Shown one piece after another: positions 9,368-18,067 of a DNA stretch of 64,000 nt. Numbering within the stretch: the first letter of the stretch is position 1; every line of letters starts with the position of its first letter. A program made the translations under genes and the position numbers. A model generated the notes under the pieces. It was not told where the DNA came from. It worked only from the letters and a program-made list of their open reading frames with translations, and did not search any database. Location of the stretch: contig NZ_JAKGAS010000002.1 in the NCBI RefSeq assembly GCF_021532655.1, forward strand, positions 372,001-436,000, given 5' to 3'. This DNA is from Paraglaciecola algarum. GTDB taxonomy: Bacteria; Pseudomonadota; Gammaproteobacteria; Enterobacterales; Alteromonadaceae.

Positions 9368-11215
9368 ATGAAACTATTAATTAAACATAAACTCTATGGG
9401 CTTGCTGCTTTTGTGGTGTTTTCGTTGGCGATAATATTTGCTGCGGGCTCCTTTCATGAAAGTTCACAAAATCATTTATACCAGTTAATTGATTCAAGTA
9501 ATAAATTACAAATTGCTTTATTACAGCTGCGTCGCAGTGAAAAAGACTTTTTAATGCGTCAAGATTTTAAGTATGTACAAAAATTTGATCAGGTTTTTAA
9601 AAATTCAGAAAAAGAACTGAAAATACTAATCAGCCAGGTGGCAAAAAGTGGATTAGATGGTTCTGAACTAGCTAAAGTAAACGGTCTTCTACAGCGTTAT
9701 ATAGCAGCATTCCACAAGTTAGTTGATGGAGTTGAACGTAAAGGAATAGATAAAAACAGTGGACATTACGGTAAATTAAGAAAGGTCACTCACGAATTAG
9801 AAGCTTATTTAGAAGCACAAAATAATGATCGGGCTTTAGTACAACTGTTAACTTTACGGCGTCACGAAAAAGATTTTATGTTGCGTAGCGACCCTAAGTA
9901 TTTAGGTTCACTTAATGATACCGCTAACGGACTAAAAACCTTGTTATCTGGAGATCCTAAGTCGATTGCTTTGATTCAAAACTATACTCAAGAATTTGCT
10001 GCCTTTGCTGATATTTCAAAAGAAATCGGCTTAGATCAAAATGAGGGATATCGTGGGCAATTGCGCAATGCTGTGCACGAACTCGAAGAAAGCTTGAGCA
10101 TAATTAACAATAAATTAGTGCAAGAAACGGAAGAGCAGTTAGCTTCTAGTCGAGTTGTGAATATAGGCTTAACTGTGGTGTTGTGCTTAGTGATTGCACT
10201 GGTGATTGTATTTGTGGCTAGACAAGTAGTGAACGCCATTGAATTTTTATCCAATTCTTTTAGTGATATTCGTCGTTCTGAAGATTTATCCAAACGAGTT
10301 AAAATTTTAAGAGATGATGAAATTGGCTCCGCATCAAAAGACTTTAATATCTTAATTGAATATTTTCATCACATGGTTGAGAAAATAGCTATTGCCATTG
10401 TTAAATTAGAGAACGCTACATCTACCGTATCAAAAAGTGTGCATAACACTCAAGTGAGCGTAGAAAAGCAAGCAATACAAAGTGATATGGTGGCTACAGC
10501 GATAACCGAAATGGGGGCTACGGCAAATGACATAGCGAAAAATGCCGATCGCACTGCAAGCACAGTAACTTCCACTCATGATAGTGCTAAAGAAGGGGCT
10601 GAAAAGGTTAAGCAAACTATTAGTAATGTCGACAAGTTGGCAAATACTCTAATTACCGCTGGTGAAGATATGCACCACCTAAAAACTAAAAGTGACGGTG
10701 TCACCTCTGTGCTTGATGTGATTAAAGGTATTGCCGAACAGACAAACTTATTAGCATTAAATGCCGCAATTGAAGCGGCAAGAGCCGGTGAGCAAGGTAG
10801 AGGTTTTGCCGTAGTGGCTGATGAGGTGAGAACCTTGGCAATGAGAACACAGGAATCTACTGCAGAAATAACAAAAATTATTAATGATTTACAAGAATCT
10901 ACCGTAGGTATTGTTGCAGTAGTTGAACAGTGCAGAAATGAGAGTGTCGAAAGTACAACAGCTGCAAAAGAAGCAGGGTTGGTTTTAGATAATATTATGT
11001 TGGAAATGGAAACCGTTGCACAAATGACCACAGAAATAGCTACAGCTGTAGAGGAACAGTCTTATGTGGTTGAAGACGTAAATAAAAATGTCATGCAAAT
11101 AAGAGATTTAGGATCAGATATTAATAAAGAATCTCAATCAAATGTTAGTGCTAGTCAGGATTTGTCTGATCAAGCGGTATTATTAAAAGAAACCATTAGT
11201 ATATTTAAAGTCTAG
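9368..11215 (+). CDS. Methyl-accepting chemotaxis protein with HBM-type sensor
   Basis: This is a 615-residue chemoreceptor. A transmembrane segment at about residues 11-28 and another near 262-285 bracket a periplasmic all-helical domain. Two similar motifs in that domain, RRSEKDFLMRQDFKYV and RRHEKDFMLRSDPKYL, mark the helical bimodular (HBM) sensor family, known from receptors for organic acids. A HAMP region follows. The cytoplasmic signalling domain contains the highly conserved tip IAEQTNLLALNAAIEAARAG, which contacts CheA and CheW. No C-terminal CheR-binding pentapeptide is seen. The gene has a good ribosome binding site (AAGAGGAATGCC) and no operon partner. A small organic acid is a reasonable ligand guess from the family. 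Confidence 0.92.
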   Translation: MKLLIKHKLYGLAAFVVFSLAIIFAAGSFHESSQNHLYQLIDSSNKLQIALLQLRRSEKDFLMRQDFKYVQKFDQVFKNSEKELKILISQVAKSGLDGSELAKVNGLLQRYIAAFHKLVDGVERKGIDKNSGHYGKLRKVTHELEAYLEAQNNDRALVQLLTLRRHEKDFMLRSDPKYLGSLNDTANGLKTLLSGDPKSIALIQNYTQEFAAFADISKEIGLDQNEGYRGQLRNAVHELEESLSIINNKLVQETEEQLASSRVVNIGLTVVLCLVIALVIVFVARQVVNAIEFLSNSFSDIRRSEDLSKRVKILRDDEIGSASKDFNILIEYFHHMVEKIAIAIVKLENATSTVSKSVHNTQVSVEKQAIQSDMVATAITEMGATANDIAKNADRTASTVTSTHDSAKEGAEKVKQTISNVDKLANTLITAGEDMHHLKTKSDGVTSVLDVIKGIAEQTNLLALNAAIEAARAGEQGRGFAVVADEVRTLAMRTQESTAEITKIINDLQESTVGIVAVVEQCRNESVESTTAAKEAGLVLDNIMLEMETVAQMTTEIATAVEEQSYVVEDVNKNVMQIRDLGSDINKESQSNVSASQDLSDQAVLLKETISIFKV

Positions 11216-11303
11216 TTGATTAGAACAACAAAGCCTTTTAGTAAAGGGCGATAAAACACTATGACTATTAGGTTATCTATAAAAAGGGCTAGGGGAGGGC
11301 TGA

Positions 11304-11768
11304 ATGATACAAGCTGATGCTAAAAATAACCTAAACATAGTGAGGTTGAGCGCTTTAATCTTTTTGCTGCTAGGGGCCTATTTTAGTATTGTTTTATTTC
11401 AATCCTTGCAGTTCGACAATAACCCGTTAGTATGGCTTACGGCCCAATACTACTCTCAGTTTATCCCATTCTATACCGCTATTACTTTGTTCTTAGCTGG
11501 TTTTTTCATGGCCTTTAAATCATCGCAGACTAATTTTTATTTAGCTGTATTTGGACATACTGCCTCAGAAGAAATTTTGTTTAGTTGGGCAGGCATAACC
11601 AGTACGCAATTGCCTCTAGTCGCAATTATTATATTTTTTCCGCTGTCATTAATTGCTATCTGGCTAGGATATTTTAATGTTCTTAAATTAAAAAAATTGT
11701 CAGTTATAGAAGCCATATTTGGTATTGTTATAAGCACCATATTTATTTTGGTCCCACGCTACCTTTAA
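11304..11768 (+). CDS. Small integral membrane protein, unknown function
   Basis: I do not recognise this 154-residue protein. It has about four hydrophobic segments (roughly residues 13-34, 52-72, 101-124 and 131-151) joined by short loops, one of which carries GHTASEEILFSW. A strong AGGGGAGG ribosome binding site precedes the ATG, which argues that it is a real gene. It follows the chemoreceptor by 88 bp and precedes maoP, but neither neighbour hints at a role. An inner-membrane location is likely. Confidence 0.65.
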   Translation: MIQADAKNNLNIVRLSALIFLLLGAYFSIVLFQSLQFDNNPLVWLTAQYYSQFIPFYTAITLFLAGFFMAFKSSQTNFYLAVFGHTASEEILFSWAGITSTQLPLVAIIIFFPLSLIAIWLGYFNVLKLKKLSVIEAIFGIVISTIFILVPRYL

Positions 11769-11926
11769 TTTGTATCTTAAGTAGAGCAATTTTATTGCAG
11801 CTCTCACTATTCCTAAAAAATTTGTCGTGATGAAAAAAATTATTTGTTTTATTTAAACCAAAAATTTGTTTAAAAAAGGCCTGTTTTACATACTCAATAA
11901 ATGACAGATTTTTAGGAGCAGGCTTA

Positions 11927-12301
11927 ATGAATACTTTTAATATTCGAATCGGTAGTAAAATGTACAGTGATCCTGTGAACTTTTCTCGTGGGTTTAAAAA
12001 GTCTGGGGATTTTAGCATTGCTGAATCAGATATTTTGAGCATCTATGGCCAGAGTCTGTTAGGTCTAGAGATGGGAGAATTGATTCCAGAAACAGCCGAA
12101 GAAAAACAATTTGTTCAGGTGATGATGGGTAAAGCACAAGCCACAACTACTGTTGAGAAAGCTTGGGCTAAGTACGTCAAGTTATCCAGAACTAAACGCA
12201 ACTTTTTTACTTTGTACAGCTCTGCTTCTAAGTCTTCGTTAAATGACGCAGACAATGAAGAATACGATGATAGTGGCACCGATATAGAGGCAGAGATTTA
12301 A
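11927..12301 (+). CDS. maoP: MaoP-like DUF413 protein
   Basis: The 124-residue protein matches the DUF413/YifE family. The N-terminal FSRGFKKSGDFSIAE and the later EEKQFVQVMMGKAQATTTVEKAWAKY follow the pattern of E. coli YifE, now named MaoP, which organises the Ori macrodomain through the site maoS. The C-terminal 20 residues are acidic and probably disordered, as in the family. In Enterobacteria the gene lies near maoS; I could not recognise a maoS site here. It converges on the CobW gene with a 44-bp gap. The function is taken from E. coli and may differ in marine relatives. Confidence 0.8.
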   Translation: MNTFNIRIGSKMYSDPVNFSRGFKKSGDFSIAESDILSIYGQSLLGLEMGELIPETAEEKQFVQVMMGKAQATTTVEKAWAKYVKLSRTKRNFFTLYSSASKSSLNDADNEEYDDSGTDIEAEI

Positions 12302-12345
12302 CTCTAGGACTAATCATTAGTGCCACTTGGATTCAAAAATAGGCC

Positions 12346-13401
12346 TTAGTTTGGAGCTAAATTTAATAAATGTTCTATTCTTTGACTGGTTTGTTCGGCT
12401 AGGTTTTTGTCATCAGTAATAAACTCTAGCCGTGAATCTGCTGCTTGTTCTAAGCCAGTCATGCTTACTGATAGACAGCCGTCTATTAAATTACATGTCA
12501 GCACGCCCTGCTCTGTTATTAATATGCCTTTTAATCGTTCTACAGTTAGTGGACTAAGAGTATCCATTACCGATCTAAAGTCGAAAATTTGTGTGGGCGC
12601 GCATATCCAACCATATGAGTAATAACCATCTGCATTATTTTCAACTTTGATTGAGCCTGTTTCCGGTGCCTTGATAGTTTGTATGGAGTCTGATGTTTTG
12701 GGGTGGGAGCTTTCATGATCATGGGGGGCAGAATGAGAGTGTGAATGCATGGTTTGGTCGCTCGGTTCTTGATATTTTGATTTGGATAACAAAATTTGCG
12801 GGTCAATTTTTCCTTGTTGGGCGTAACGGATAGGTAAATTTGAGATGCCAATATCTTGTAAATATTCATTAAGCTGGGGTGTTAAGTCTTGTTGGTATAA
12901 GTCTGACTTCGTCACTACTATGTGGTCAGCTATTTCTAATTGTTCTTGGAAAGGCTGATGGGCTCGCCAGCGTTTATCAGCCAGTTTACGAATGTCAATT
13001 AGTGCCAGTGTGGCTCGGATATCTAACACCTCCTTGTAATGCTCTTCACTCAAGGTTTGTAGCACTTCTCTGGGATGACCAAGCCCCGTTGGCTCTATTA
13101 ATAGTCTATGGGGTTTTGCTCTAGCTAACAGTAGATTAAGGGCAATTTGCATAGGTAAACCAGAGGTGCAACACATACAGCCTCCTGGTACTTCTTTGAT
13201 AAAAATACCGTCTTCCTCGGGTGTCGTTAGCAAAGCGCCATCTACGCCTATTTCACCAAATTCATTAACTAAAACAGCCCATCTTTCGTGCTTTGGCTTT
13301 TGCTCCAGTAAAGCTTGAATAAGCGTGGTTTTACCTACGCCAAGTGCGCCAGTAATGATGTTAGTTGGAACTTGTTCAATTTTTGGTGTGGTTTCTAACA
13401 T
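12346..13401 (-). CDS. CobW/COG0523 GTPase, putative zinc metallochaperone
   Basis: This is a 351-residue P-loop GTPase of the COG0523 family, whose members deliver metal to client enzymes, often during zinc limitation. The Walker A motif is GALGVGKTT (residues about 18-26). The family metal-binding CxCC motif is in GGCMCC (about 76-81), and VTKSD is the guanine-specificity loop. A His-rich linker (HSHSHSAPHDHESSHP, about residues 218-233) precedes the C-terminal CobW domain. It is the last gene of the TonB receptor - propeller lipoprotein - CobW run, 79 bp after the propeller gene, and a 10-bp hairpin lies between. DUF1826, a frequent COG0523 neighbour, is on the other side of the same island. 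I see no separate Zur box before it. Confidence 0.88.
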   Translation of the reverse strand: MLETTPKIEQVPTNIITGALGVGKTTLIQALLEQKPKHERWAVLVNEFGEIGVDGALLTTPEEDGIFIKEVPGGCMCCTSGLPMQIALNLLLARAKPHRLLIEPTGLGHPREVLQTLSEEHYKEVLDIRATLALIDIRKLADKRWRAHQPFQEQLEIADHIVVTKSDLYQQDLTPQLNEYLQDIGISNLPIRYAQQGKIDPQILLSKSKYQEPSDQTMHSHSHSAPHDHESSHPKTSDSIQTIKAPETGSIKVENNADGYYSYGWICAPTQIFDFRSVMDTLSPLTVERLKGILITEQGVLTCNLIDGCLSVSMTGLEQAADSRLEFITDDKNLAEQTSQRIEHLLNLAPN

Positions 13402-13440
13402 AACGCCAATTATTGTTGTGGATTATATAGAGTAGTGGTT

Positions 13441-13465
13441 TGTAGGGCACAGAATGTGCCCTACA
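13441..13465. repeat. Perfect 10-bp hairpin in the propeller-CobW gap
   Basis: TGTAGGGCAC and GTGCCCTACA form a perfect 10-bp stem with a 5-nt loop (AGAAT). No T run follows on either strand, so it is not a standard terminator. It may be a short REP-like palindrome or an RNA-processing or stability element between two cotranscribed genes. Confidence 0.6.
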
Positions 13466-13479
13466 AGACTAGGGTTCAA

Positions 13480-14883
13480 TTAATGATCGTGCTCGTCGTC
13501 TTCGTGTGCTTCTTCGGCTATACCCAGCCATGTAATATTAGCAGGAGCGAAATCTAACTCAATATCACCTTCAATCTCCATGTCTTCTATATGCACCTGA
13601 AGTACGTGTTGAGCGATGGGATCGGCCACATAAACATAGTGACCGTTTTCGGCGACTGTCATGCTAAATTTCATGCCTTCTGGCATGGTTGACACATCTT
13701 CTTCAGAGATATCCACACTGCCTGCTAATTCCCAATGTGTTTCGCCATCGTGATCATGTGGGGTTAAGATGTTTAAAAAGCCTTTACTGTCTAAAATTAG
13801 AAATGCTTCACCTTCGTAAGCAAATGCATAGGAAACCGGACTAGCATCCGCAGCTGGTTGCCATTCTAGGGTTTCCATCTCTTCATTTTCAGGATCAATT
13901 TTTACTAGAATTGCCTCACCGCCGCCATGTCCGGCTGCTATACCAATAAAGGTTTCACTCTCTTCATGACCGTAAATAGTGCCAATACGTAAACCATTTA
14001 AGCCTTCAATATTGAGGATTTTCTCTGCTTCGAATTCTTCATCATGCTGATGAGCGACTAATATGCCATCAGAACAACCAAACAGTACTGCATGTCCGTT
14101 TTGAGCTGCACCGTGTAAATCAGGGCAAAGTACCTCTAATATTTGTTCTTGTTCATATTCGCCGTCGTGCAAGTGATAAACCGCGACTTGATCAGGTAGG
14201 ATTTTAGCGGCTGACGTATTTTCGGCATCATCACGACGAACAGTTGAAAGTAAGTATTCTCCAACTGGCTCAGCTACTCCATGCATGTTTACTGGGTAGT
14301 CTAAAGTGTGGATGTTAGAGATTTCAGAACTAATATCGGTATCAGTTAAAACTTGCACCGCAGCTGGAATACCAGAGTCTGCGTCGCCATCATAAAACAC
14401 TGCCATATGGCCGTCATGCTTAACAATATGCGTTGGTCGGCTGCCATCTAACTCAAGATGATTCATTTCTGGTGCTTGTTCGTAATCGTGTAAATGAGCA
14501 CCATGATCTTCACGCCACATGCCGCTATCAATAAAACCAACATAGTCATTGCTGCGGCTAGCGATTACGGCAAAACGATAATCAGCAGAGGCGGTAAGTG
14601 AGTTTGAGTTATGAATTAGCGAGAAAGTATCTAATAGTTGGTTGTCATCTAAGTCAAAGACTACTGCTTGGTTGCTGTCAGCAGATAACACAGCAAGGCG
14701 TCCCATTGATTCAATTGTAAACTCGTCATCGCCATGGTCATCATCATGGTCGTCTTCATCTGGCACTACTATTGGTTCTTTTTCAATAATAGTGGTTTCA
14801 GCATCGCCACAACCATAAAGTAATAAGCTGCTGATAGCGGCAGTTAATAAATTAAGTTGAAATGGCTTTTTGATTGATTTCAT
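13480..14883 (-). CDS. AztD-like beta-propeller zinc-binding lipoprotein
   Basis: The 467-residue protein starts with a lipoprotein signal (lipobox LLYGC, Cys at about residue 25), then an acidic His/Asp linker (DEDDHDDDHGDDEF, residues about 41-54). The rest is a repeated beta-propeller-like sequence with VFDLDDNQLLDTF, HLELDGSRPTHIVKHDGH and HGAAQNGHAVLFGCSDG segments. The Gly-Ala-His-Leu-His cluster, the R-P-T-H turn and the HDEHDH tail resemble AztD. That periplasmic propeller metallochaperone hands zinc to an AztC-type binding protein in Paracoccus and relatives. Here no AztABC genes are adjacent; instead it sits between a His-rich TonB receptor and CobW. The zinc role is inferred from family resemblance, His richness and the Zur boxes upstream of the run. 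Confidence 0.72.
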   Translation of the reverse strand: MKSIKKPFQLNLLTAAISSLLLYGCGDAETTIIEKEPIVVPDEDDHDDDHGDDEFTIESMGRLAVLSADSNQAVVFDLDDNQLLDTFSLIHNSNSLTASADYRFAVIASRSNDYVGFIDSGMWREDHGAHLHDYEQAPEMNHLELDGSRPTHIVKHDGHMAVFYDGDADSGIPAAVQVLTDTDISSEISNIHTLDYPVNMHGVAEPVGEYLLSTVRRDDAENTSAAKILPDQVAVYHLHDGEYEQEQILEVLCPDLHGAAQNGHAVLFGCSDGILVAHQHDEEFEAEKILNIEGLNGLRIGTIYGHEESETFIGIAAGHGGGEAILVKIDPENEEMETLEWQPAADASPVSYAFAYEGEAFLILDSKGFLNILTPHDHDGETHWELAGSVDISEEDVSTMPEGMKFSMTVAENGHYVYVADPIAQHVLQVHIEDMEIEGDIELDFAPANITWLGIAEEAHEDDEHDH

Positions 14884-14921
14884 TATGTATTCCTTTATTC
14901 GGTATATATCTAATTTTGTAA

Positions 14922-14964
14922 ACCGAGCGCTTACTAAATCGTTTGCTAAGCAGCCGCGCTCGGT
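14922..14964 (-). terminator. Nested hairpin between receptor and propeller genes
   Basis: ACCGAGCGC and GCGCTCGGT form a 9-bp outer stem, and GCTTA/TAAGC can form an inner stem. On the minus strand the outer stem is followed by TTTACAAAATT, a weak U tract. It lies in the 96-bp gap after the TonB receptor stop and could be an attenuator or partial terminator that lowers expression of the downstream propeller and CobW genes. Confidence 0.5.
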
Positions 14965-14979
14965 ATGTATGCTTTTTAT

Positions 14980-17439
14980 CTAAAAGTAACCTCGTACACC
15001 CACTGATATATTGCGGCCAGGTCGAGGTGCTACATTTTTGATAAATGAGGTATGCACCCTTGCTTCTGTGTTGGTTAAGTTATTACCTTTGAGATATACG
15101 GCCATGTCTTGATTGAACATTGGCACGTCGTAAGAAACACTGGCATCTACCATGGTATAACCATCTGTTTCAGTCTCTGTTGAGGTGATTTTGTCTTGCT
15201 TTTGATAACGAGTGATATCTAAGTGAGCACTTAGATTTTCGTTTTCATAACTTAGTTGAGTACCGAAACGCATAGGTGAGGTTCGAGGTAAATCGCCACC
15301 ACCTTTTAGCCTAGCTCGGACAAAGTCAGAGAATACAGTCGCTTTAAACTCGCTAGTTACTTGCCAAGCAACTTGCGCTTCAAAACCATGTAAAATTACG
15401 TCTTGGGTTTGAAAAATGTAAACCGGTAATTCATCACTATGCTCGTCATGACCTGCTTCGTCTTCAGCACCGTGGTCATGTTCATCTTCCTCATGATCGT
15501 GACCACTTTCAGCAAATAGCCCCGTATCTGTTTGATAGTAATAATTGTCAACTTGGTTATAAAACACATTAAAAACAAAGGCTAAATCACCTTGGCTTTT
15601 ACGTAAGGTAATATCAATATTATTGGCGGTTTCTAAATCAATGGTTTTTTCTGTAAGTTCAATATGAGTTTCACCATCTTCTTGATGCATCCCAAACAAA
15701 GCGCCCACTTCATAGCTGCCTGTACCTATGTGTGGTCCAAAGGATAATAATTCAGAAGCTGAAGGAGCACGTTGTGAACGAGATATAGACACTCCTAAGT
15801 TATAGCCTTGAGTAAATTCCCAAACTAATCCTGCAGATAAACTCACCGGAGTAAATTCGTGATCCACTGCAAACACGCGTGTGATGTTACTTTCTTCTTC
15901 GTGAGCATGGTCGTCTTCATGGTCGTGCTCATCAGAATCTTGGTCTTCATGCGCTTCTTCGTGGCCATGAGCTTCTAGCATAGGCAGTAATACGTTATCT
16001 GCTGTTAAGGTGACACGTTCTACGCGGGCGCCAAATTGTAGCAATACATCGCCAATGTGTTTTTCTTCCATTAACCCTAGAGCAATAGTTTGTGCTGTAG
16101 ATGGGGGAGTAAAGGCTTCCTCACCTTGGGCTGCCACTTCACTATTTTTATAATGCAAACTAAGGCCACCGTTCCAGTCTAAATATGTGTTTTGAATCAC
16201 ATCGACTTTTAGCTCTTCGGTTTGACTTTCAAATAATGTGCCTATTTCACCTGCTTCGACTTCTGCATGTTCATAGTTGGTAAAACCTGTCCGTAGATTG
16301 ACTTTCTTAATCCAATCACTTCCAATATTGAATTCACCCAATAATTGAACTTTAGTTTGTGCTAAATCGGCATAAACGTTTTCAGCTTCATCACCATGGC
16401 TGTGACCAGGAATACCGTATTCACGATTAAATTGTTCTACAGCAAGGCCCACATAACCTTTATCAAATAAGTAACTGCCACCTAAGGTAAAGCCACTGGA
16501 TTCTTCAGCGCTATTTTCAACTGTATAGTCATGGGATTCGTCGTGATCATGATCGTCGTCATGGTCGTGATCATCATGCCCAGCTTCAGCTTCAACAGGC
16601 ACTTCATAATCATTAGATTTGCGCCAATAACCATCGGCATAAAAACCAAATGAGTCAGTGCCTGTAGTGGCATTAAAAGAAGCGAGTTTTTGGTCGTTAA
16701 CTGAGCTGTTTTCAAGTAACCACTCACCGCGAGTTGTACTATCGGTAGGTACACGGCCATCGACCACGTTTACTACGCCACCAATTGCGCCACTACCGTA
16801 AAACAAAGTAGCAGGGCCACGGAGTACTTCAATTTGTTGAGAGGTAGATGACTCAGCTGCAACCGAGTGATCAGGTCCCACTCTAGATACGTCACTTACG
16901 TCTAAACCATTTTGAGCAATCAGTACTCTTGGACCACTTAAGCCTCGGATAATAGGAGTACTGGCCACATTGCCATGAAAGTTGGTTTGCACACCGGGGA
17001 GTTTTTCTAGGGTGTCACCTAAGGTGGCAGCTTGTTGGCGACGTAAGGTTTCGCCTGTAATAACATTCACAGGTGCAGCTGATTCCATTACCGACATGTG
17101 AATAGGCGTAGAGACTATATCGATAACTTCAATTGGTGAACGAGATAAGGTTAGTGTTAATGATTTATTCTCATCTTTAGCTAAAGTCACGTCTTGATGA
17201 AGGTGAGCATAACCTGGTACGGCAATATGAAACTCGTTATTGCCTATGTTCAAGCCATCAATAACAAAACGTCCAGTTTGATCTGTGACGACTTTGTTAG
17301 TGCTTCCTTCAACTTTTATTGAGGCTCCGGCTATTACTTCCCCATCACTATTTTTGACGGTTCCTTCAATTGATTGGGCCAACACACTGGCTGGTAAAAG
17401 CACACTTAACAGTGCTGCTATTGGGGAGATTTTGAACAT
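14980..17439 (-). CDS. TonB-dependent outer-membrane receptor, His-rich, ZnuD-like
   Basis: A signal peptide (MFKISPIAALLSVLLPASVLA) is followed by a carboxypeptidase-regulatory-like beta-sandwich (SIEGTVKNSDGEV to about residue 90). A plug domain (VNVITGETLRRQQAATLGDT, FYGSGAIGGVVNVVDGR) and a 22-strand barrel ending in aromatic residues come next. Three barrel insertions are strikingly His/Asp/Glu-rich, at about residues 283-303, 490-515 and 643-670. Such loops are known in ZnuD-type receptors that import zinc across the outer membrane. The frame extends to 17472, but the ATG at 17439 gives the clean signal peptide and 819 residues. Two Zur-box-like palindromes lie 17-60 bp upstream. It is the first gene of a run with the AztD-like lipoprotein and CobW. 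Confidence 0.9.
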   Translation of the reverse strand: MFKISPIAALLSVLLPASVLAQSIEGTVKNSDGEVIAGASIKVEGSTNKVVTDQTGRFVIDGLNIGNNEFHIAVPGYAHLHQDVTLAKDENKSLTLTLSRSPIEVIDIVSTPIHMSVMESAAPVNVITGETLRRQQAATLGDTLEKLPGVQTNFHGNVASTPIIRGLSGPRVLIAQNGLDVSDVSRVGPDHSVAAESSTSQQIEVLRGPATLFYGSGAIGGVVNVVDGRVPTDSTTRGEWLLENSSVNDQKLASFNATTGTDSFGFYADGYWRKSNDYEVPVEAEAGHDDHDHDDDHDHDESHDYTVENSAEESSGFTLGGSYLFDKGYVGLAVEQFNREYGIPGHSHGDEAENVYADLAQTKVQLLGEFNIGSDWIKKVNLRTGFTNYEHAEVEAGEIGTLFESQTEELKVDVIQNTYLDWNGGLSLHYKNSEVAAQGEEAFTPPSTAQTIALGLMEEKHIGDVLLQFGARVERVTLTADNVLLPMLEAHGHEEAHEDQDSDEHDHEDDHAHEEESNITRVFAVDHEFTPVSLSAGLVWEFTQGYNLGVSISRSQRAPSASELLSFGPHIGTGSYEVGALFGMHQEDGETHIELTEKTIDLETANNIDITLRKSQGDLAFVFNVFYNQVDNYYYQTDTGLFAESGHDHEEDEHDHGAEDEAGHDEHSDELPVYIFQTQDVILHGFEAQVAWQVTSEFKATVFSDFVRARLKGGGDLPRTSPMRFGTQLSYENENLSAHLDITRYQKQDKITSTETETDGYTMVDASVSYDVPMFNQDMAVYLKGNNLTNTEARVHTSFIKNVAPRPGRNISVGVRGYF

Positions 17440-17455
17440 TTTTGCTTCTCTTGAG

Positions 17456-17472
17456 ATGTTATATTGTAACAA
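17456..17472. promoter_or_regulatory. Putative Zur box 1 (receptor/MerC promoter region)
   Basis: ATGTTATATTGTAACAA contains the dyad GTTA-TATTG-TAAC. It matches the core of the gammaproteobacterial Zur box (GTTATAATATAAC) with one imperfect inner pair. It is the one closer to the TonB receptor start. Confidence 0.65.
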
Positions 17473-17481
17473 TTGTTAGCT

Positions 17482-17499
17482 ATGTTATATTATAACAAT
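17482..17499. promoter_or_regulatory. Putative Zur box 2, perfect palindrome
   Basis: TGTTATATTATAACA (17483-17497) is a perfect 15-bp palindrome around a central T. Its 13-bp core, GTTATATTATAAC, equals the canonical Zur core apart from the central base. It lies between the divergent TonB receptor and MerC genes, 26 bp (centre to centre) from box 1, and could serve both promoters. Confidence 0.8.
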
Positions 17500-17603
17500 T
17501 GCTAGTTCAATATTTACTTTACCGAGCCGTCATTTTTCTAAAACACTATTTGCAGTGAGAATTGCTTTTTGGATGGTTCTTTTAACTTTTATTTGGAGTC
17601 AAG

Positions 17604-18026
17604 ATGTTTAAATTTTTGATAAATACAGCTGATCGCGCGGCTGTTATTTTGTCTACCTTGTGTTTGATCCACTGTTTTGTCTTGCCGATTATCCTAATTA
17701 CTTTGCCTACTTTAACCAGTGTGGCGTTTTTTAGTGATGAACGTTTTCACGCTTGGCTGCTGTATGCGGTGATACCTATTAGTGCCTTTGCTGTGGTCTC
17801 TGGGTATTTCCATCATCGTAATTGGTATGTGGTGCTCATTACGTCAATTGGCATGAGCATTTTAGTGTCAGTGGCGATACTAGGTCACGCCGTTTTTGGC
17901 GATCAAGGCGAAGTACTTGTGTCGGTAGTAGGGTCTCTTTTCGTGGCATACGGACATATTAAAAACTTTAAAACACGTAAGCAGTTAAGCCAATGTCATC
18001 AGGCAACTATTAAAGTGTGCTCGTAA
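17604..18026 (+). CDS. MerC-domain membrane protein
   Basis: The 140-residue inner-membrane protein has four hydrophobic segments (about residues 10-37, 49-66, 73-96 and 101-118). The MerC pattern is seen: a Cys pair near the first helix (STLCLIHCFVLP) and a C-terminal C-H-x8-C tail (QCHQATIKVCS). MerC was named for mercury uptake, but genomic surveys find MerC-domain proteins under Zur control beside zinc receptors. Here it is divergent from the His-rich receptor with two Zur-like boxes between, and no other mer genes are present. A part in zinc transport or sensing is therefore more likely than mercury resistance; this is inference. The next gene, DUF1826, follows after 41 bp. Confidence 0.82.
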   Translation: MFKFLINTADRAAVILSTLCLIHCFVLPIILITLPTLTSVAFFSDERFHAWLLYAVIPISAFAVVSGYFHHRNWYVVLITSIGMSILVSVAILGHAVFGDQGEVLVSVVGSLFVAYGHIKNFKTRKQLSQCHQATIKVCS

Positions 18027-18067
18027 CGAACACTCGTTTATTTTAGAAAATTCAAGCCGGAGGGGTG

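Noticed and set aside
17604..18026. MerC protein as a mercury-resistance gene
   Set aside because: No merR, merT, merP or merA is nearby, and Zur-like boxes and a zinc receptor flank it, so a zinc role fits better.
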